Of a DNA stretch of 64,000 nt, positions 32,692-41,183 are shown in pieces. Source of the DNA: DASSQJ01 sp963773655 (GTDB lineage: Bacteria; Actinomycetota; Actinomycetes; Actinomycetales; Dermatophilaceae); the NCBI GenBank assembly GCA_963773655.1, contig CAVZBX010000003.1, positions 124,001 to 188,000 on the forward strand, read 5' to 3'. The translations under genes were made by a program, and so were the position numbers. The stretch's first letter is position 1. The number at the start of each line of letters is the position of its first letter. The notes under the pieces are model-generated. The model searched no databases and was not told the origin of the DNA. It was given only the letters and a program-made list of their open reading frames with translations.

Positions 32692-34620
32692 TCAGAAGGG
32701 TGGGTCGTCGGGAAGGGAGTCGCGTGGTGGGTGTGCCGCGCGGGGGCGGTGGTCGGAGGTGATCGGCGGGGCGGGTGCGGTGCGGACCGTCACGGCGGCG
32801 AGTCGGTGTTCGAGGGTGAACTCGAGGGTGCTGTGGGGTGCCTCGGGCAGGTCGAGCCGGGGCTGGTGGGGGGCGTGGGACGGTTCGTCGCCGCGGTGGG
32901 GCAGGACCAGGGGGTGCAGGGCGTCCGGGGGGTGGGTGGTGCGGGTGGCGCCGGTGGGGTCGGTCCAGGTGAGGGTGGCGTCGGGGTGGAGGCGGGCGGT
33001 CCAGCCGGGGCGCTGCTTGACGCGGTGGTGGCGGCGGCAGAGGCAGGCCAGGTTGTCGGCGGCGGTGGGTCCGGCGGGCCAGGGGCGGACGTGGTCGAGG
33101 TCGCAGAAGACGGCGGCGACGTGGCAGCCGGGGAAGCGGCAGTGCCGGTCGCGGGCGCGGACGAGCTCGGCCAGGTGCCGCGGTGGTCGGTACGGGCCCG
33201 GGCCCGCCGCAGCTCGGCTGCCGGGTACGGCACCGCCGTTCGGGGGAGCGCTGGGCGTGTCGTCGACGTTCGGGGGGCTGCTGGGCGGGCCGTCGGCGTC
33301 GCGGGTCGCGTCTGCTCGCTGGGGGTGGGCGTGGGCTGTCGGGTCGGCTCCGGTGGGCGGATCGGTCGGGCCGGGCCCGGGGTGCTCGCGGTTGTCGGTG
33401 AGGTCGTCGGTGATGGCGCCGGTGGCCGGGTGGCAGGCGCGTACCCGCAGCCGTCGCCGGGCCCACCGGGACGCCCCGGGCGCGGCCGCGGCAGCGGCGG
33501 CCTCGCGGGTCAGGCCCTCGAGCCAGGCGCGCGGCACCAGCAGCGGCTCGCCGGCGCGCAGCCCGGGGACCTCGACCAGGTCATCCGGGTGCGGCCCCGC
33601 CCCGGCCGGCGCGGCCGCCGCCACCGGCTCCCCGGCGTCCACCGCACCCCGGGCGGCGGCGGTGCCGCCGTCTCCCACCGCCGGGCTCGCGCCGGCCACC
33701 GCCTCGGGTCGCCCGGGGCCGGAAGTCGCACCGGTTCGCCCGGGGCTGGCGCCGGCGGCGGTCGTGGCCGGGTCGGTGACCGACCCCTGCGGGACGGTCA
33801 GGACCACACCGACCTCGATGCTCGCGTGACCGGTGACCAGGTCGGTCAACGCCTTCGCCCGGGCCCGGTCGATCCGCTCACAGGTGCCGTCGGCGACGTA
33901 CCGCTGCGCCAGGGCGTCCACCGCTGCCCACGCCGCCGCCGCCTCCTCCGACGGGAACGTGCCGTGCCAGCAGTCCACCCCCGGCTCCGAGGCCCACCGC
34001 TCCAACCGGCACTCGCTGCGCGCCCGCCGCGCCCGCTGCCGCACCAGGTCCGGGCTGACCCGCGCCAGCATCCGCCGCACCCGCCGCCGCAGCTGCGGAC
34101 CCGTCTCACAGGTGAACCACGGCTCCACCGCCGCGACCACCGTGGCCGCCACCTGCGCCGGAGCCTCCTCCAGCTCGGCCGCCACCACCTCGGCCCGGTA
34201 CCGGTCCAGCCGCCCGGCCGCCATCGCCGCGTGCAACCCACCCAACCCCGTGTGCCCCGCCGTCCCCGGCGGGCCGTCCCCCGCCCGGCGGACCGCCGCC
34301 CGCACCCGCGCCTCCGCGTGCGCCGCCGTGCACCCCAGCACCCCGGCCACCACCCCCGCCGCATCCACCGACACGTGCCCCGGCCCCCGGTGCCGCTCCA
34401 CCACCGTGCCGTCCTCGGCCCACTGCGACTCGATCGCCGCCACCCGCGCCACCGCCAGCTCCTGCGCCGCCGACGCCACATCGAGCACCCGCTGCAACGC
34501 AGCGACCGACGCGACGTGCTCGGCGAGAGTCCCGACACCCGCGACGGCCACACGCTCCGCCGCCAACCCCAGGACGAGCGCACGCTCGGCGCCCACCGCC
34601 GCCTCCGTCAGCCCCACCAT
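32692..34620 (-). CDS. DUF222 and HNH endonuclease domain protein
   Basis: A 642-residue protein of the actinomycete 13E12/DUF222-HNH family. The N-terminal DUF222 region is helical (about residues 10-260); a Pro/Ala/Gly-rich low-complexity linker covers about residues 270-470; then the HNH nuclease motif appears: ARDRHCRFPGCHVAAVFCDL, followed by DHVRPWPAGPTAADNLACLC and RRHHRVKQ. The ATG at 34620 has GGGGAAGGGGAG upstream. This family is multicopy in many actinomycete genomes and has a putative DNA-cleaving role, but its biology is not known. Confidence 0.92.
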   Translation of the reverse strand: MVGLTEAAVGAERALVLGLAAERVAVAGVGTLAEHVASVAALQRVLDVASAAQELAVARVAAIESQWAEDGTVVERHRGPGHVSVDAAGVVAGVLGCTAAHAEARVRAAVRRAGDGPPGTAGHTGLGGLHAAMAAGRLDRYRAEVVAAELEEAPAQVAATVVAAVEPWFTCETGPQLRRRVRRMLARVSPDLVRQRARRARSECRLERWASEPGVDCWHGTFPSEEAAAAWAAVDALAQRYVADGTCERIDRARAKALTDLVTGHASIEVGVVLTVPQGSVTDPATTAAGASPGRTGATSGPGRPEAVAGASPAVGDGGTAAARGAVDAGEPVAAAAPAGAGPHPDDLVEVPGLRAGEPLLVPRAWLEGLTREAAAAAAAPGASRWARRRLRVRACHPATGAITDDLTDNREHPGPGPTDPPTGADPTAHAHPQRADATRDADGPPSSPPNVDDTPSAPPNGGAVPGSRAAAGPGPYRPPRHLAELVRARDRHCRFPGCHVAAVFCDLDHVRPWPAGPTAADNLACLCRRHHRVKQRPGWTARLHPDATLTWTDPTGATRTTHPPDALHPLVLPHRGDEPSHAPHQPRLDLPEAPHSTLEFTLEHRLAAVTVRTAPAPPITSDHRPRAAHPPRDSLPDDPPF

Positions 34621-34824
34621 GGACTCCCCTTCCCCCACGACCAGACGCTACCCCCGACCACCGACAACGGTCCTGGAGCGCCGCCTGGCCTCGGTGGGGC
34701 CGGCCGACAGGCGGCTCGTCGGGGAGGTGGCCGGCGGGGTCGGGGATGGGGATCGGCGGGGCGGGGCCGGCGCCTCGACCCGGTCGATCTCGTCCGGCGT
34801 CTCGTCAGCCCAGGTCGTCAGTCC

Positions 34825-35787
34825 TCAGGCGGTCTCGCGAGCCGACCCCGTCCCGGCACGGCCGAAGTCGAAACGCACCCCGGTGAGCTCCTCGCTGCGC
34901 TCCCAGAGCACCCGGGCCAGCGACTCGTCCCGCGCCAGCGCGCTCCGCTCGGCCGGGCCCACCGGCCCGACGGCTTCCCCGGGCCCGGTGGGCCCGGTGT
35001 ACGACGCCGGCTCGGCCACCGTCGCCGCGTACACGGCTGCCTCGGCCCCCCGCTCGGGGCTGGGGAAGAGCAGCCGGACCACCCACTGACCCACGGTGCC
35101 GACGATCCGGTTCGCCCCCATCCCGTCCGGGCTGGCGACGAGGTTGGTCCCGGTCACCCCGGGGTGGGCGGCGGTCGACGTGAGGTCCGTGCCGGCGGCG
35201 GCCGCGCGCCGCTGGAGCTCGTCGGCGAAGAGGAGGTTGGCGAGCTTGGAGCGTCCGTAGGCGGTCTGAGGGTCGTATCCCTCGCGCGGGCTGCCGTCCG
35301 CGACCGCGGCGTCCGACCGGCGGTGCGCGATCGACGACACGGTGGTGACCCGCGGTGCGTCGGCGGCGAGCAGCAGCGGCAGCAGCCGGCCGGTCAGCGC
35401 GAAGTGGCCGAGGTGGTTGGTGCCGAACTGGAGCTCGAAGCCGTCGCGCGTCTCGCGGTGGCGCGGTGGCGTCATCACGCCCGCGTTGTTGAGCAGCAGG
35501 TCCAGCCGCCCCCCGACCCGCTCGCCCAGGCGGTCGGCCAGGGCCCGCACCGACTCGAGCGAGGCCAGGTCCAGCTCCTCCACCACGACCCGCCCCGGCG
35601 CACCGGTGCGGCGGATGCGCTCGGCCGCCTCCTCGCCCGCCTCCGGGCGCCGCACGGCCAGCACGACCTCGGCGCCGTGCTGGGCGAGGACGCGTGCCTC
35701 CACCAGCCCGATGCCCGAGTTCGCGCCCGTCACGAGGGCGGTGCGTCCGGTCAGGTCGGGCACGTCGACGTAGGTCCAGCGGGGCAT
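34825..35787 (-). CDS. Short-chain dehydrogenase (retinol-dehydrogenase-like)
   Basis: A 320-residue SDR. TALVTGANSGIGLVEARVLA is the NAD(P) site, then LDLLLNNAGVMTPP (NNAG), TVSSIAHRRSDAA (Ser) and YGRSKLANLLFADEL with the catalytic Y-x-x-x-K. The residues AVRRPEAGEEAAERIR after the second strand favour NADP. Such WWOX/retinol-DH-like oxidoreductases reduce carbonyls of lipophilic compounds; substrate unknown. It is followed downstream by a 204-nt gap before the HNH gene, in which I see nothing recognisable. Confidence 0.9.
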   Translation of the reverse strand: MPRWTYVDVPDLTGRTALVTGANSGIGLVEARVLAQHGAEVVLAVRRPEAGEEAAERIRRTGAPGRVVVEELDLASLESVRALADRLGERVGGRLDLLLNNAGVMTPPRHRETRDGFELQFGTNHLGHFALTGRLLPLLLAADAPRVTTVSSIAHRRSDAAVADGSPREGYDPQTAYGRSKLANLLFADELQRRAAAAGTDLTSTAAHPGVTGTNLVASPDGMGANRIVGTVGQWVVRLLFPSPERGAEAAVYAATVAEPASYTGPTGPGEAVGPVGPAERSALARDESLARVLWERSEELTGVRFDFGRAGTGSARETA

Positions 35788-35814
35788 GTCGTCTCCTGGG
35801 GGTCGCGGACGGGT

Positions 35815-36075
35815 TCACCCGTGCCTACGCCCCTGCGGCCACGTATGTTCCGCGACCCTCGACACCCTGGCCGCGTCCGGCCCCCCGACGCCGCCGCCCA
35901 CCGCCGCGGCGGGCCGGCGTGGCTCCCTCGCCAGGTACTCCACGGGCAGCCGGAAGTGGTGCCGGTCCACGCAGCGCACGTGAGCGTGCTCCACGGGTCC
36001 GTCGGTCGAGTCGAGGACGAAACGGTCGACCACCTCGGCGGGCCGCCCGCACTCCGGGCACCTGCTCGTCTCCAT
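35815..36075 (-). CDS. Small zinc-ribbon-like protein
   Basis: An 86-residue protein beginning METSRCPECGRPAEVVDRFV, a C-x-x-C knuckle, followed by VEHAHVRCVDRHHFRLPVEY with a further Cys and three His residues, enough for one zinc site. The rest is an Ala/Arg/Gly-rich disordered tail. The ATG was chosen where the conserved part begins and has GGAGG upstream. Similar short actinomycete proteins exist; function unknown. It lies next to, and upstream of, the SDR gene on the same strand. Confidence 0.75.
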   Translation of the reverse strand: METSRCPECGRPAEVVDRFVLDSTDGPVEHAHVRCVDRHHFRLPVEYLAREPRRPAAAVGGGVGGPDAARVSRVAEHTWPQGRRHG

Positions 36076-36232
36076 GGTCGCCCTCCTCCGTGTCGAGGTG
36101 ATGTGTGCGAGGAGGGTCCTGAGCCGGTGCTGATACGCCCGCGTACCGGCTCCAGGCGTCGGGGGACGCGACGGGCCGCCGACCACTACGGTGAGCCGTG
36201 CAGGACCGACTCCACCGACGGGAGAGCACTCA

Positions 36233-36985
36233 ATGCGCGTCGCGGTCATGTCCACCTGCCTCGGGGACTCGATGTTCCCCGAGGCCCCCCGGGCGACGGT
36301 GCGCCTGCTCCGCCGCCTCGGGGTCGAGGTCGAGGTGCCCTCCGCCCAGACCTGCTGCGGCCAGCCCATGGTGAACACCGGCTACCTCGACGAGGCCGTG
36401 CCCGCGGTCCGCCGCTACGTCGAGGCCTTCGAGGGCTTCGACGCCGTCGTCGTCCCGAGCGGGTCGTGCGCCGGCTCGGTGCGGCACCAGCACGCCGTGG
36501 TGGCCCGCCGGGCGGGCGGCCGCGGGCTGCTCGAGGCGGTCGGTCGCACGGCGGCGAGCACCTTCGAGCTCAGCGAGTTCCTCGTCGACGTCCTGGGAGT
36601 CACGGACGTCGGCGCCTCGTTCCCGCACCGGGTCACCTACCACCCGACGTGCCACTCCCTCCGGATGCTGCGCGTCGGCGACCGGCCGCACCGCCTGCTC
36701 GAGGCGGTCCGCGGCATCGACCTCGTCGCGCTGCCCGAGGCGCACGAGTGCTGCGGCTTCGGTGGCACCTTCGCGGTCAAGAACCCCGACGTCTCGGTGG
36801 CGATGGGGTCCGACAAGGTGCGCCACGTGCGCGAGACCGGCGCCGAGGTCCTCGTGGCCGGCGACGCCTCGTGCCTCATGCACATCGGCGGCCTGCTCTC
36901 CCGGCAGCGCGCGGGCGTGCGGACCATGCACCTCGCCGAGGTGCTCGTCTCCACCGCGGACGACCCCGCGGAGGTACCCGGCTGA
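36233..36985 (+). CDS. lutA: L-lactate utilisation protein LutA
   Basis: A 250-residue Fe-S protein of the L-lactate oxidation complex LutABC. Two CCG domains are visible: SAQTCCGQPMVNTGYLDEAV and HECCGFGGTFAVKNPDVSVA, with other cysteines in PSGSCAGSVRHQH and VAGDASCLMHIGG. GGGAGAG precedes the ATG. The stop overlaps lutB (TGATG), so the operon is translationally coupled. In Bacillus the three proteins form a lactate dehydrogenase; here the same set is found complete. Confidence 0.95.
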   Translation: MRVAVMSTCLGDSMFPEAPRATVRLLRRLGVEVEVPSAQTCCGQPMVNTGYLDEAVPAVRRYVEAFEGFDAVVVPSGSCAGSVRHQHAVVARRAGGRGLLEAVGRTAASTFELSEFLVDVLGVTDVGASFPHRVTYHPTCHSLRMLRVGDRPHRLLEAVRGIDLVALPEAHECCGFGGTFAVKNPDVSVAMGSDKVRHVRETGAEVLVAGDASCLMHIGGLLSRQRAGVRTMHLAEVLVSTADDPAEVPG

Positions 36986-38469
36986 TGGGGGCCCGGACCT
37001 TCGTCGGCATGCCGCCGTTCCCGGTGGCGGCCCGCGAGGCGCTGTCCGACACCCAGCTCCGGCGCAACCTGGCGCACGCGACGAGCACGATCCGGGCCAA
37101 GCGGACCGCCGTCGTGGCCGAGGTCGACGACTGGGAGGCACTGCGCGCCCGTGCAGCGGCCGTCAAGGACGATGCCCTCGCCCACCTCGACGAGCACCTG
37201 CTCACCCTCGAGGCCTCGCTCACGGAACGGGGTGCCATCGTGCACTGGGCGCGCGACGCGGCGGAGGCCTGCGAGGTGGTGGCCCGGGTGGCGCGCCACC
37301 ACGGCGTCGACCAGGTGGTCAAGGTCAAGTCGATGGCCACCCAGGAGATCGGGCTCAACGAGGCCCTCGCCGAGCGGGGCATCGCCGCCTGGGAGACCGA
37401 CCTCGCCGAGCTCATCGTCCAGCTCGGCGACGACCTGCCAAGCCACATCCTCGTCCCCGCCATCCACCGCAACCGCGCCGAGATCCGCGAGGTGTTCCGG
37501 CGCCGGATGGCCGCCGCCGGCCGCCCGGCGCCCGACGACCTCACCGACGATCCGGCCGAGCTGGCGGCCGCCGCCCGGCAGCACCTGCGCGAGAAGTTCC
37601 TCTCGGCGCGGATGGCGGTGTCCGGGGCCAACTTCGCGGTCGCTGACACCGGAACCCTCGTCGTCGTCGAGTCCGAGGGGAACGGCCGGATGTGCCTGAC
37701 CCTGCCCGAGGTGCTCGTCTCGGTCGTCGGCATCGAGAAGGTCCTGCCCAGGTGGTCCGACCTCGACGTGTTCCTCCAGGTGCTGCCGCGTTCCTCCACG
37801 GGGGAGCGGATGAACCCGTACACCTCCACCTGGTCGGGGGTGACGCCCGGGGACGGGCCCCAGGAGGTGCACGTCGTCCTGCTCGACAACGGGCGCACCC
37901 GGGCGCTCGCCGACGAGGTCGGACGACAGGCGCTGCGCTGCATCCGGTGCTCGGCCTGCCTCAACGTCTGCCCGGTCTACGAGCGGGTCGGTGGGCACGC
38001 CTACGGCTCGGTGTACCCCGGGCCGATCGGGGCCATCCTGGGCCCCCTCCTCAAGGGCACCGGTGAGGACGCCGCCACCGACGCGCTGCCGTACGCCTCC
38101 ACGCTGTGCGGCGCCTGCGCCGACGTGTGCCCGGTGGGGATCGACATCCCCGAGGTGCTCGTCCACCTGCGCAGCCGGGTCGTCGACGCCCATCGCGGCG
38201 ACCGGGTGCCGAGTGCGGAGGCGGTGGCGATGCGGGGGGCCGGCTGGGCCTTCGCCGACGCCCGGCGGGTCGCGCTCGGCGAGCGGGTCGCCGGTGCCGC
38301 CGGCCGGCTGATGAAGGGGCGGCGGATGCCGGGGGGCCGCTCCGCGCTGACGTGGCTGCCCGGCCCGGGCTCCCGGTGGACCGGTGCCCGCGACCTGCCG
38401 ACGCCACCGCCGGAGTCGTTCCGCGCCTGGTGGCGCCGGGAGGGGCGCACGGGCGGGCCGGGCCGATGA
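36985..38469 (+). CDS. lutB: L-lactate utilisation Fe-S protein LutB
   Basis: A 494-residue LUD-domain and ferredoxin-type protein. The N-terminal LUD region contains VKVKSMATQEIGLNEALAER and AVSGANFAVADTGTLVVVES; two 4Fe-4S clusters follow in CIRCSACLNVCPVYERVGG and CGACADVCPVGIDIPEVLV. A DUF3390-like tail ends in a tryptophan-rich basic segment. It overlaps lutA by 1 nt and lutC by 4 nt. Role: electron transfer from L-lactate oxidation. Confidence 0.96.
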   Translation: MGARTFVGMPPFPVAAREALSDTQLRRNLAHATSTIRAKRTAVVAEVDDWEALRARAAAVKDDALAHLDEHLLTLEASLTERGAIVHWARDAAEACEVVARVARHHGVDQVVKVKSMATQEIGLNEALAERGIAAWETDLAELIVQLGDDLPSHILVPAIHRNRAEIREVFRRRMAAAGRPAPDDLTDDPAELAAAARQHLREKFLSARMAVSGANFAVADTGTLVVVESEGNGRMCLTLPEVLVSVVGIEKVLPRWSDLDVFLQVLPRSSTGERMNPYTSTWSGVTPGDGPQEVHVVLLDNGRTRALADEVGRQALRCIRCSACLNVCPVYERVGGHAYGSVYPGPIGAILGPLLKGTGEDAATDALPYASTLCGACADVCPVGIDIPEVLVHLRSRVVDAHRGDRVPSAEAVAMRGAGWAFADARRVALGERVAGAAGRLMKGRRMPGGRSALTWLPGPGSRWTGARDLPTPPPESFRAWWRREGRTGGPGR

Positions 38470-39107
38470 GCGCCCGGGACGACGTGCTGGCCGCGGTCCG
38501 CGCGGCGCTGGCCCCCGGGCGGGACCACCGGGCGTCCGGCGGGTCCACCGGCGGCCCGTCCCCGCCGTCCGGCGTGGTGCCGGCGCCCCCTGCGACGCCG
38601 GTGCGCGACCGGGCGGCCCTGGTCGAGCTGTTCGCCGAGCGGGTCGCCGACTACCGGGCCAGCGTGACCCGCTGCCGCCGCACCGGGCTCGAGGCCGCCG
38701 TCGTCGCCGTCCTCGACGACGCCAGCCGGGTGGTGGTGCCCGACGGGGTGTGGCTCGACCTGCCGCACACGGTGGCGCCCCGCGACCTCACGACGCGCGG
38801 ACTCGACGACGTCGACGCCGTCGTCACCACCGCGACCCTCGGCATCGCCGAGACGGGCACCATCGTCCTGACCCACGGCCCGGGGCAGGGCCGGCGCGCC
38901 CTCACCCTCGTGCCCGACCACCACGTCTGCGTCGTCACCGCCGACCAGGTGGTCGCGGACGTCCCGCAGGCCGTGGCGGCGCTGGACCCCCGGCTCCCCC
39001 AGACATGGATCAGCGGCCCGTCGGCCACCAGCGACATCGAGCTCACCCGGGTCGAGGGCGTGCACGGGCCGCGCCGCCTCGACGTCGTGCTCGTCGACGA
39101 CGACTGA
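38466..39107 (+). CDS. lutC: L-lactate utilisation protein LutC
   Basis: A 213-residue LUD (DUF162) protein, third subunit of the lactate oxidation complex. After a variable N-terminus, the conserved VTTATLGIAETGTIVLTHGP and RALTLVPDHHVCVVTADQVV, then TWISGPSATSDIELTRVEGV match LutC/YkgG. The ATG overlaps the lutB stop (ATGA). No LutP permease or LutR regulator is adjacent, so import and control must lie elsewhere. Confidence 0.95.
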   Translation: MSARDDVLAAVRAALAPGRDHRASGGSTGGPSPPSGVVPAPPATPVRDRAALVELFAERVADYRASVTRCRRTGLEAAVVAVLDDASRVVVPDGVWLDLPHTVAPRDLTTRGLDDVDAVVTTATLGIAETGTIVLTHGPGQGRRALTLVPDHHVCVVTADQVVADVPQAVAALDPRLPQTWISGPSATSDIELTRVEGVHGPRRLDVVLVDDD

Positions 39108-39139
39108 CGCCCTTCCGGCTGCGGTGCCGCCGCCGGTCC

Positions 39140-39544
39140 CTACTCCGCGGCCGCGGCGTCCCGCTCGGCGCGGCCTCGCAGGATGCAGAACTCGTTGCCC
39201 TCGGGGTCGGCGAGCACCACCCAGCCGGTGCCGGGGCCGTACTTCCCGCGGAGGTCGGCGACCTGGGTGGCACCGTGCTCGAGGAGCCGGGTGAGCTCCT
39301 CGTCGCGGGTGCCCTCGAGCGGCTCGAGGTCCAGGTGCAGCCGGTTCTTCACGACCTTGTCGTCGGGCACCTCGATGAAGAGGAGCCGGTGCGCGCCGTC
39401 GGGGCTGACGATCATGCACTCCTCGTGGTCCGGGAGGTTGGGGTCCCCCTCGATGTCGGTGTAGCCGAGGACCACCTTCCACCACTGGGAGAGGGAGTAG
39501 GCGTCGTGGCAGTCGATGGTGGTGTGGGCGACGCGGGAGGTCAT
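39140..39544 (-). CDS. VOC family protein
   Basis: A 134-residue vicinal-oxygen-chelate protein. HTTIDCHDAYSLSQWWKVVLGY is the first module and WVVLADPEGNEFCILRGRA the last, with RLHLDLEPLEGTRDEELTRL between, as in glyoxalase/bleomycin-resistance-like proteins of actinomycetes. The metal-ligand positions are partly changed, so enzyme activity is uncertain. Convergent with lutC. Confidence 0.9.
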   Translation of the reverse strand: MTSRVAHTTIDCHDAYSLSQWWKVVLGYTDIEGDPNLPDHEECMIVSPDGAHRLLFIEVPDDKVVKNRLHLDLEPLEGTRDEELTRLLEHGATQVADLRGKYGPGTGWVVLADPEGNEFCILRGRAERDAAAAE

Positions 39545-39657
39545 GGCGGCACCATCCCACGCGCCACGGACCCGTCGCGACGGCGTTTCCGTCCGGGTGG
39601 GTGCGTGCCCACGGCCGCCGGCCCACGGTGGGGCACCGGCGCGGACGATGCCACGCG

Positions 39658-41091
39658 CTAGACGTGGATGGCCGCCGGGATGCCGTCGGAGAACACCTCG
39701 GGCCGCTCGGGCAGCGACCGTGACAGCCCGGCCACCCGCCGGCCAGCGGTCCACGCGACCGCGCACGCGTCGAGCACGTCGTCGGCGGCGTACCCCGACC
39801 CCGCGAGCACCGAGGGCCGTGCCACCCCGGCCGCGGCCAGCGCCTCCAGCCGTGCCTGCCGCCCCTCGTCGGTCTTCTTCCCGGCGGGCAGCGGGCCGCC
39901 GGTCATCTCGACGAACGAGACCTCGGGGTGCACCTCGAGCACCTCGACGGTCGGCCGCGACCGGACCCAGGCGTCGACCTCGAGGACCCTCGCGCGCAGC
40001 GCGAAGGCCTGCGCCCCCACCCCCTGGCCGCTGAGCCCCCGGTTGACCGCGTCGGCGTCCGCGCGGCTCGCCTCGGCGTAGGCGGCCCGGGTCAGCGTCG
40101 TGAACACCGACGAGGCCCGGCCCCGCAGCGCCCGCCGGGCCAGCACGTCGGCCCGGCGGACGCCGGCGTCCGGGAGGCCGATGGGGATGTCGATGCCGAC
40201 GACGCGCAGCCCCACCTCCGAGCGCACCGACTCCACGAGCTCGGCCACGGTGGGTGCCACGACGACGCGCGGTCGTGGCGCCCCCGGGACGAGCAGGGCA
40301 CCCACCCAGCCCGACCGGCACCCGTCGACACCGAGCACGGGGGCGAGCACGTGGACCGGCTCCGGCCGCTCCGCCGCCGGTGGGGCCGCAGCGGCCCGCC
40401 CGCCGGCCACCGTGCCGGCCACCGCGCCGGGGGCCCTATCGGCGGCGAGTCCGGCCACGGCGTCGAGGGCGAGGTCGAGCGTGACGTCGAACTCCGCGCC
40501 GAAGGACCACCCCGGGCGCAGCGCGTGGTCACGAGCGAACTCGGCGACGTGCGGGAACGCCGCCGCGGTGTCGTCGTCGAGCACCTCGGCGCCGATCTCG
40601 GCCAGCTCCGCCTCCCCGGTGAAGGGCAGGGCCAGCTCCTGGAGCATGAAGCCGTACAGCTGGGCGTCGAGCAGGGCGACCGCGTGGCCGGTGGCGGCGA
40701 GGGAGAACCCGGCCCCGCGCAGGCACGCGAGGACCGCGTCGTGGTGGCGCAGCGTCTCGGGCCCGGGTCGCCGCCGCGAGTCCATCAGCCCGACGGCCCA
40801 CCGGTGGCGCAGCAGGGCCCGGCGGGCGGTGACCGAGCGGCGCCGGAGCTCCTCCCGCCAGGGACCGGTCGCCTCGGGGGCGTGGAACTCACCGAAGACG
40901 AGGTCGACCATCGCGTCGAGGAGGGCGTCCTTGCTGGGCACGTGGTGGTACAGCGACATCGCCTCGACACCGAGCCGGCCGGCGACGGCGCGCATCGACA
41001 GTCCGGGGAGGCCCTCCTCGTCGGCCAGGGCGACCGCGGTGGTGACGACGGCCCCCAGGGTCAGGCCGGGTCGTCGGGCGGTCGGTGGCAC
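39658..41091 (-). CDS. TetR regulator fused to DUF429 RNase-H-like domain
   Basis: One uninterrupted 477-codon frame joins two families. Residues about 10-60 are a TetR helix-turn-helix (LSMRAVAGRLGVEAMSLYHH followed by VPSKDALLDAM), residues about 75-215 a TetR_C ligand domain, 220-248 an Ala/Pro linker, and about 251-477 a DUF429 RNase-H-like domain with GVDGCRSGW (Asp256), VVGIDIPIGLPD (Asp301), EVHPEVSF (Glu390) and ADDVLDACAVAW (Asp). A GTG at 40350 could give a free DUF429 product. It is divergent from the alcohol dehydrogenase and probably represses both through two operators between them. Confidence 0.88.
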   Translation of the reverse strand: MPPTARRPGLTLGAVVTTAVALADEEGLPGLSMRAVAGRLGVEAMSLYHHVPSKDALLDAMVDLVFGEFHAPEATGPWREELRRRSVTARRALLRHRWAVGLMDSRRRPGPETLRHHDAVLACLRGAGFSLAATGHAVALLDAQLYGFMLQELALPFTGEAELAEIGAEVLDDDTAAAFPHVAEFARDHALRPGWSFGAEFDVTLDLALDAVAGLAADRAPGAVAGTVAGGRAAAAPPAAERPEPVHVLAPVLGVDGCRSGWVGALLVPGAPRPRVVVAPTVAELVESVRSEVGLRVVGIDIPIGLPDAGVRRADVLARRALRGRASSVFTTLTRAAYAEASRADADAVNRGLSGQGVGAQAFALRARVLEVDAWVRSRPTVEVLEVHPEVSFVEMTGGPLPAGKKTDEGRQARLEALAAAGVARPSVLAGSGYAADDVLDACAVAWTAGRRVAGLSRSLPERPEVFSDGIPAAIHV

Positions 41092-41110
41092 GGGGCCTCC
41101 TCGGTCGGGG

Positions 41111-41140
41111 TTGCCTGATCTTACGGCGTAAGGGTACGCT
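41111..41140 (+). promoter_or_regulatory. Candidate promoter of the alcohol dehydrogenase gene
   Basis: TTGCCT (41111-41116) and TACGCT (41135-41140) lie 18 nt apart, resembling -35 and -10 elements; the first TetR operator sits inside this spacer. Transcription would begin about 35 nt before the GTG start. The assignment is by pattern only. Confidence 0.45.
41120..41132. promoter_or_regulatory. TetR operator 1
   Basis: CTTACGGCGTAAG, a 13-bp palindrome around one central base. Its exact reverse complement recurs 41 bp away. Placed between the TetR-DUF429 gene and the alcohol dehydrogenase, in the promoter spacer. Confidence 0.75.
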
Positions 41141-41160
41141 TCGGGCCATCCAACACCCGT

Positions 41161-41173
41161 CTTACGCCGTAAG
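41161..41173. promoter_or_regulatory. TetR operator 2
   Basis: CTTACGCCGTAAG, the same palindrome with the central base complemented. It overlaps the AAGGGAG ribosome binding site (41171-41177) of the alcohol dehydrogenase, 11 nt before the start codon. Centre-to-centre spacing from operator 1 is 41 bp, close to four helical turns. Confidence 0.75.
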
Positions 41174-41183
41174 GGAGAACGTC

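Noticed and set aside
33300..33800. Short G/C-rich repeats inside the HNH gene as a repeat array
   Set aside because: They encode the Ala/Pro/Gly linker of the protein; unit lengths are irregular and codon-driven.
32692..34620. DUF222-HNH gene as a mobile element or homing endonuclease
   Set aside because: No inverted terminal repeats, recombinase or intron/intein boundary is visible. It is described as a multicopy family gene only; the adjacent direct repeat is reported separately.
32731..38469. A 1912-codon plus-strand open frame across the HNH, SDR and lut genes
   Set aside because: Only its last part is real (lutB). The rest is the antisense or out-of-frame shadow of genes with clear family motifs, an effect of very high GC at codon position three.
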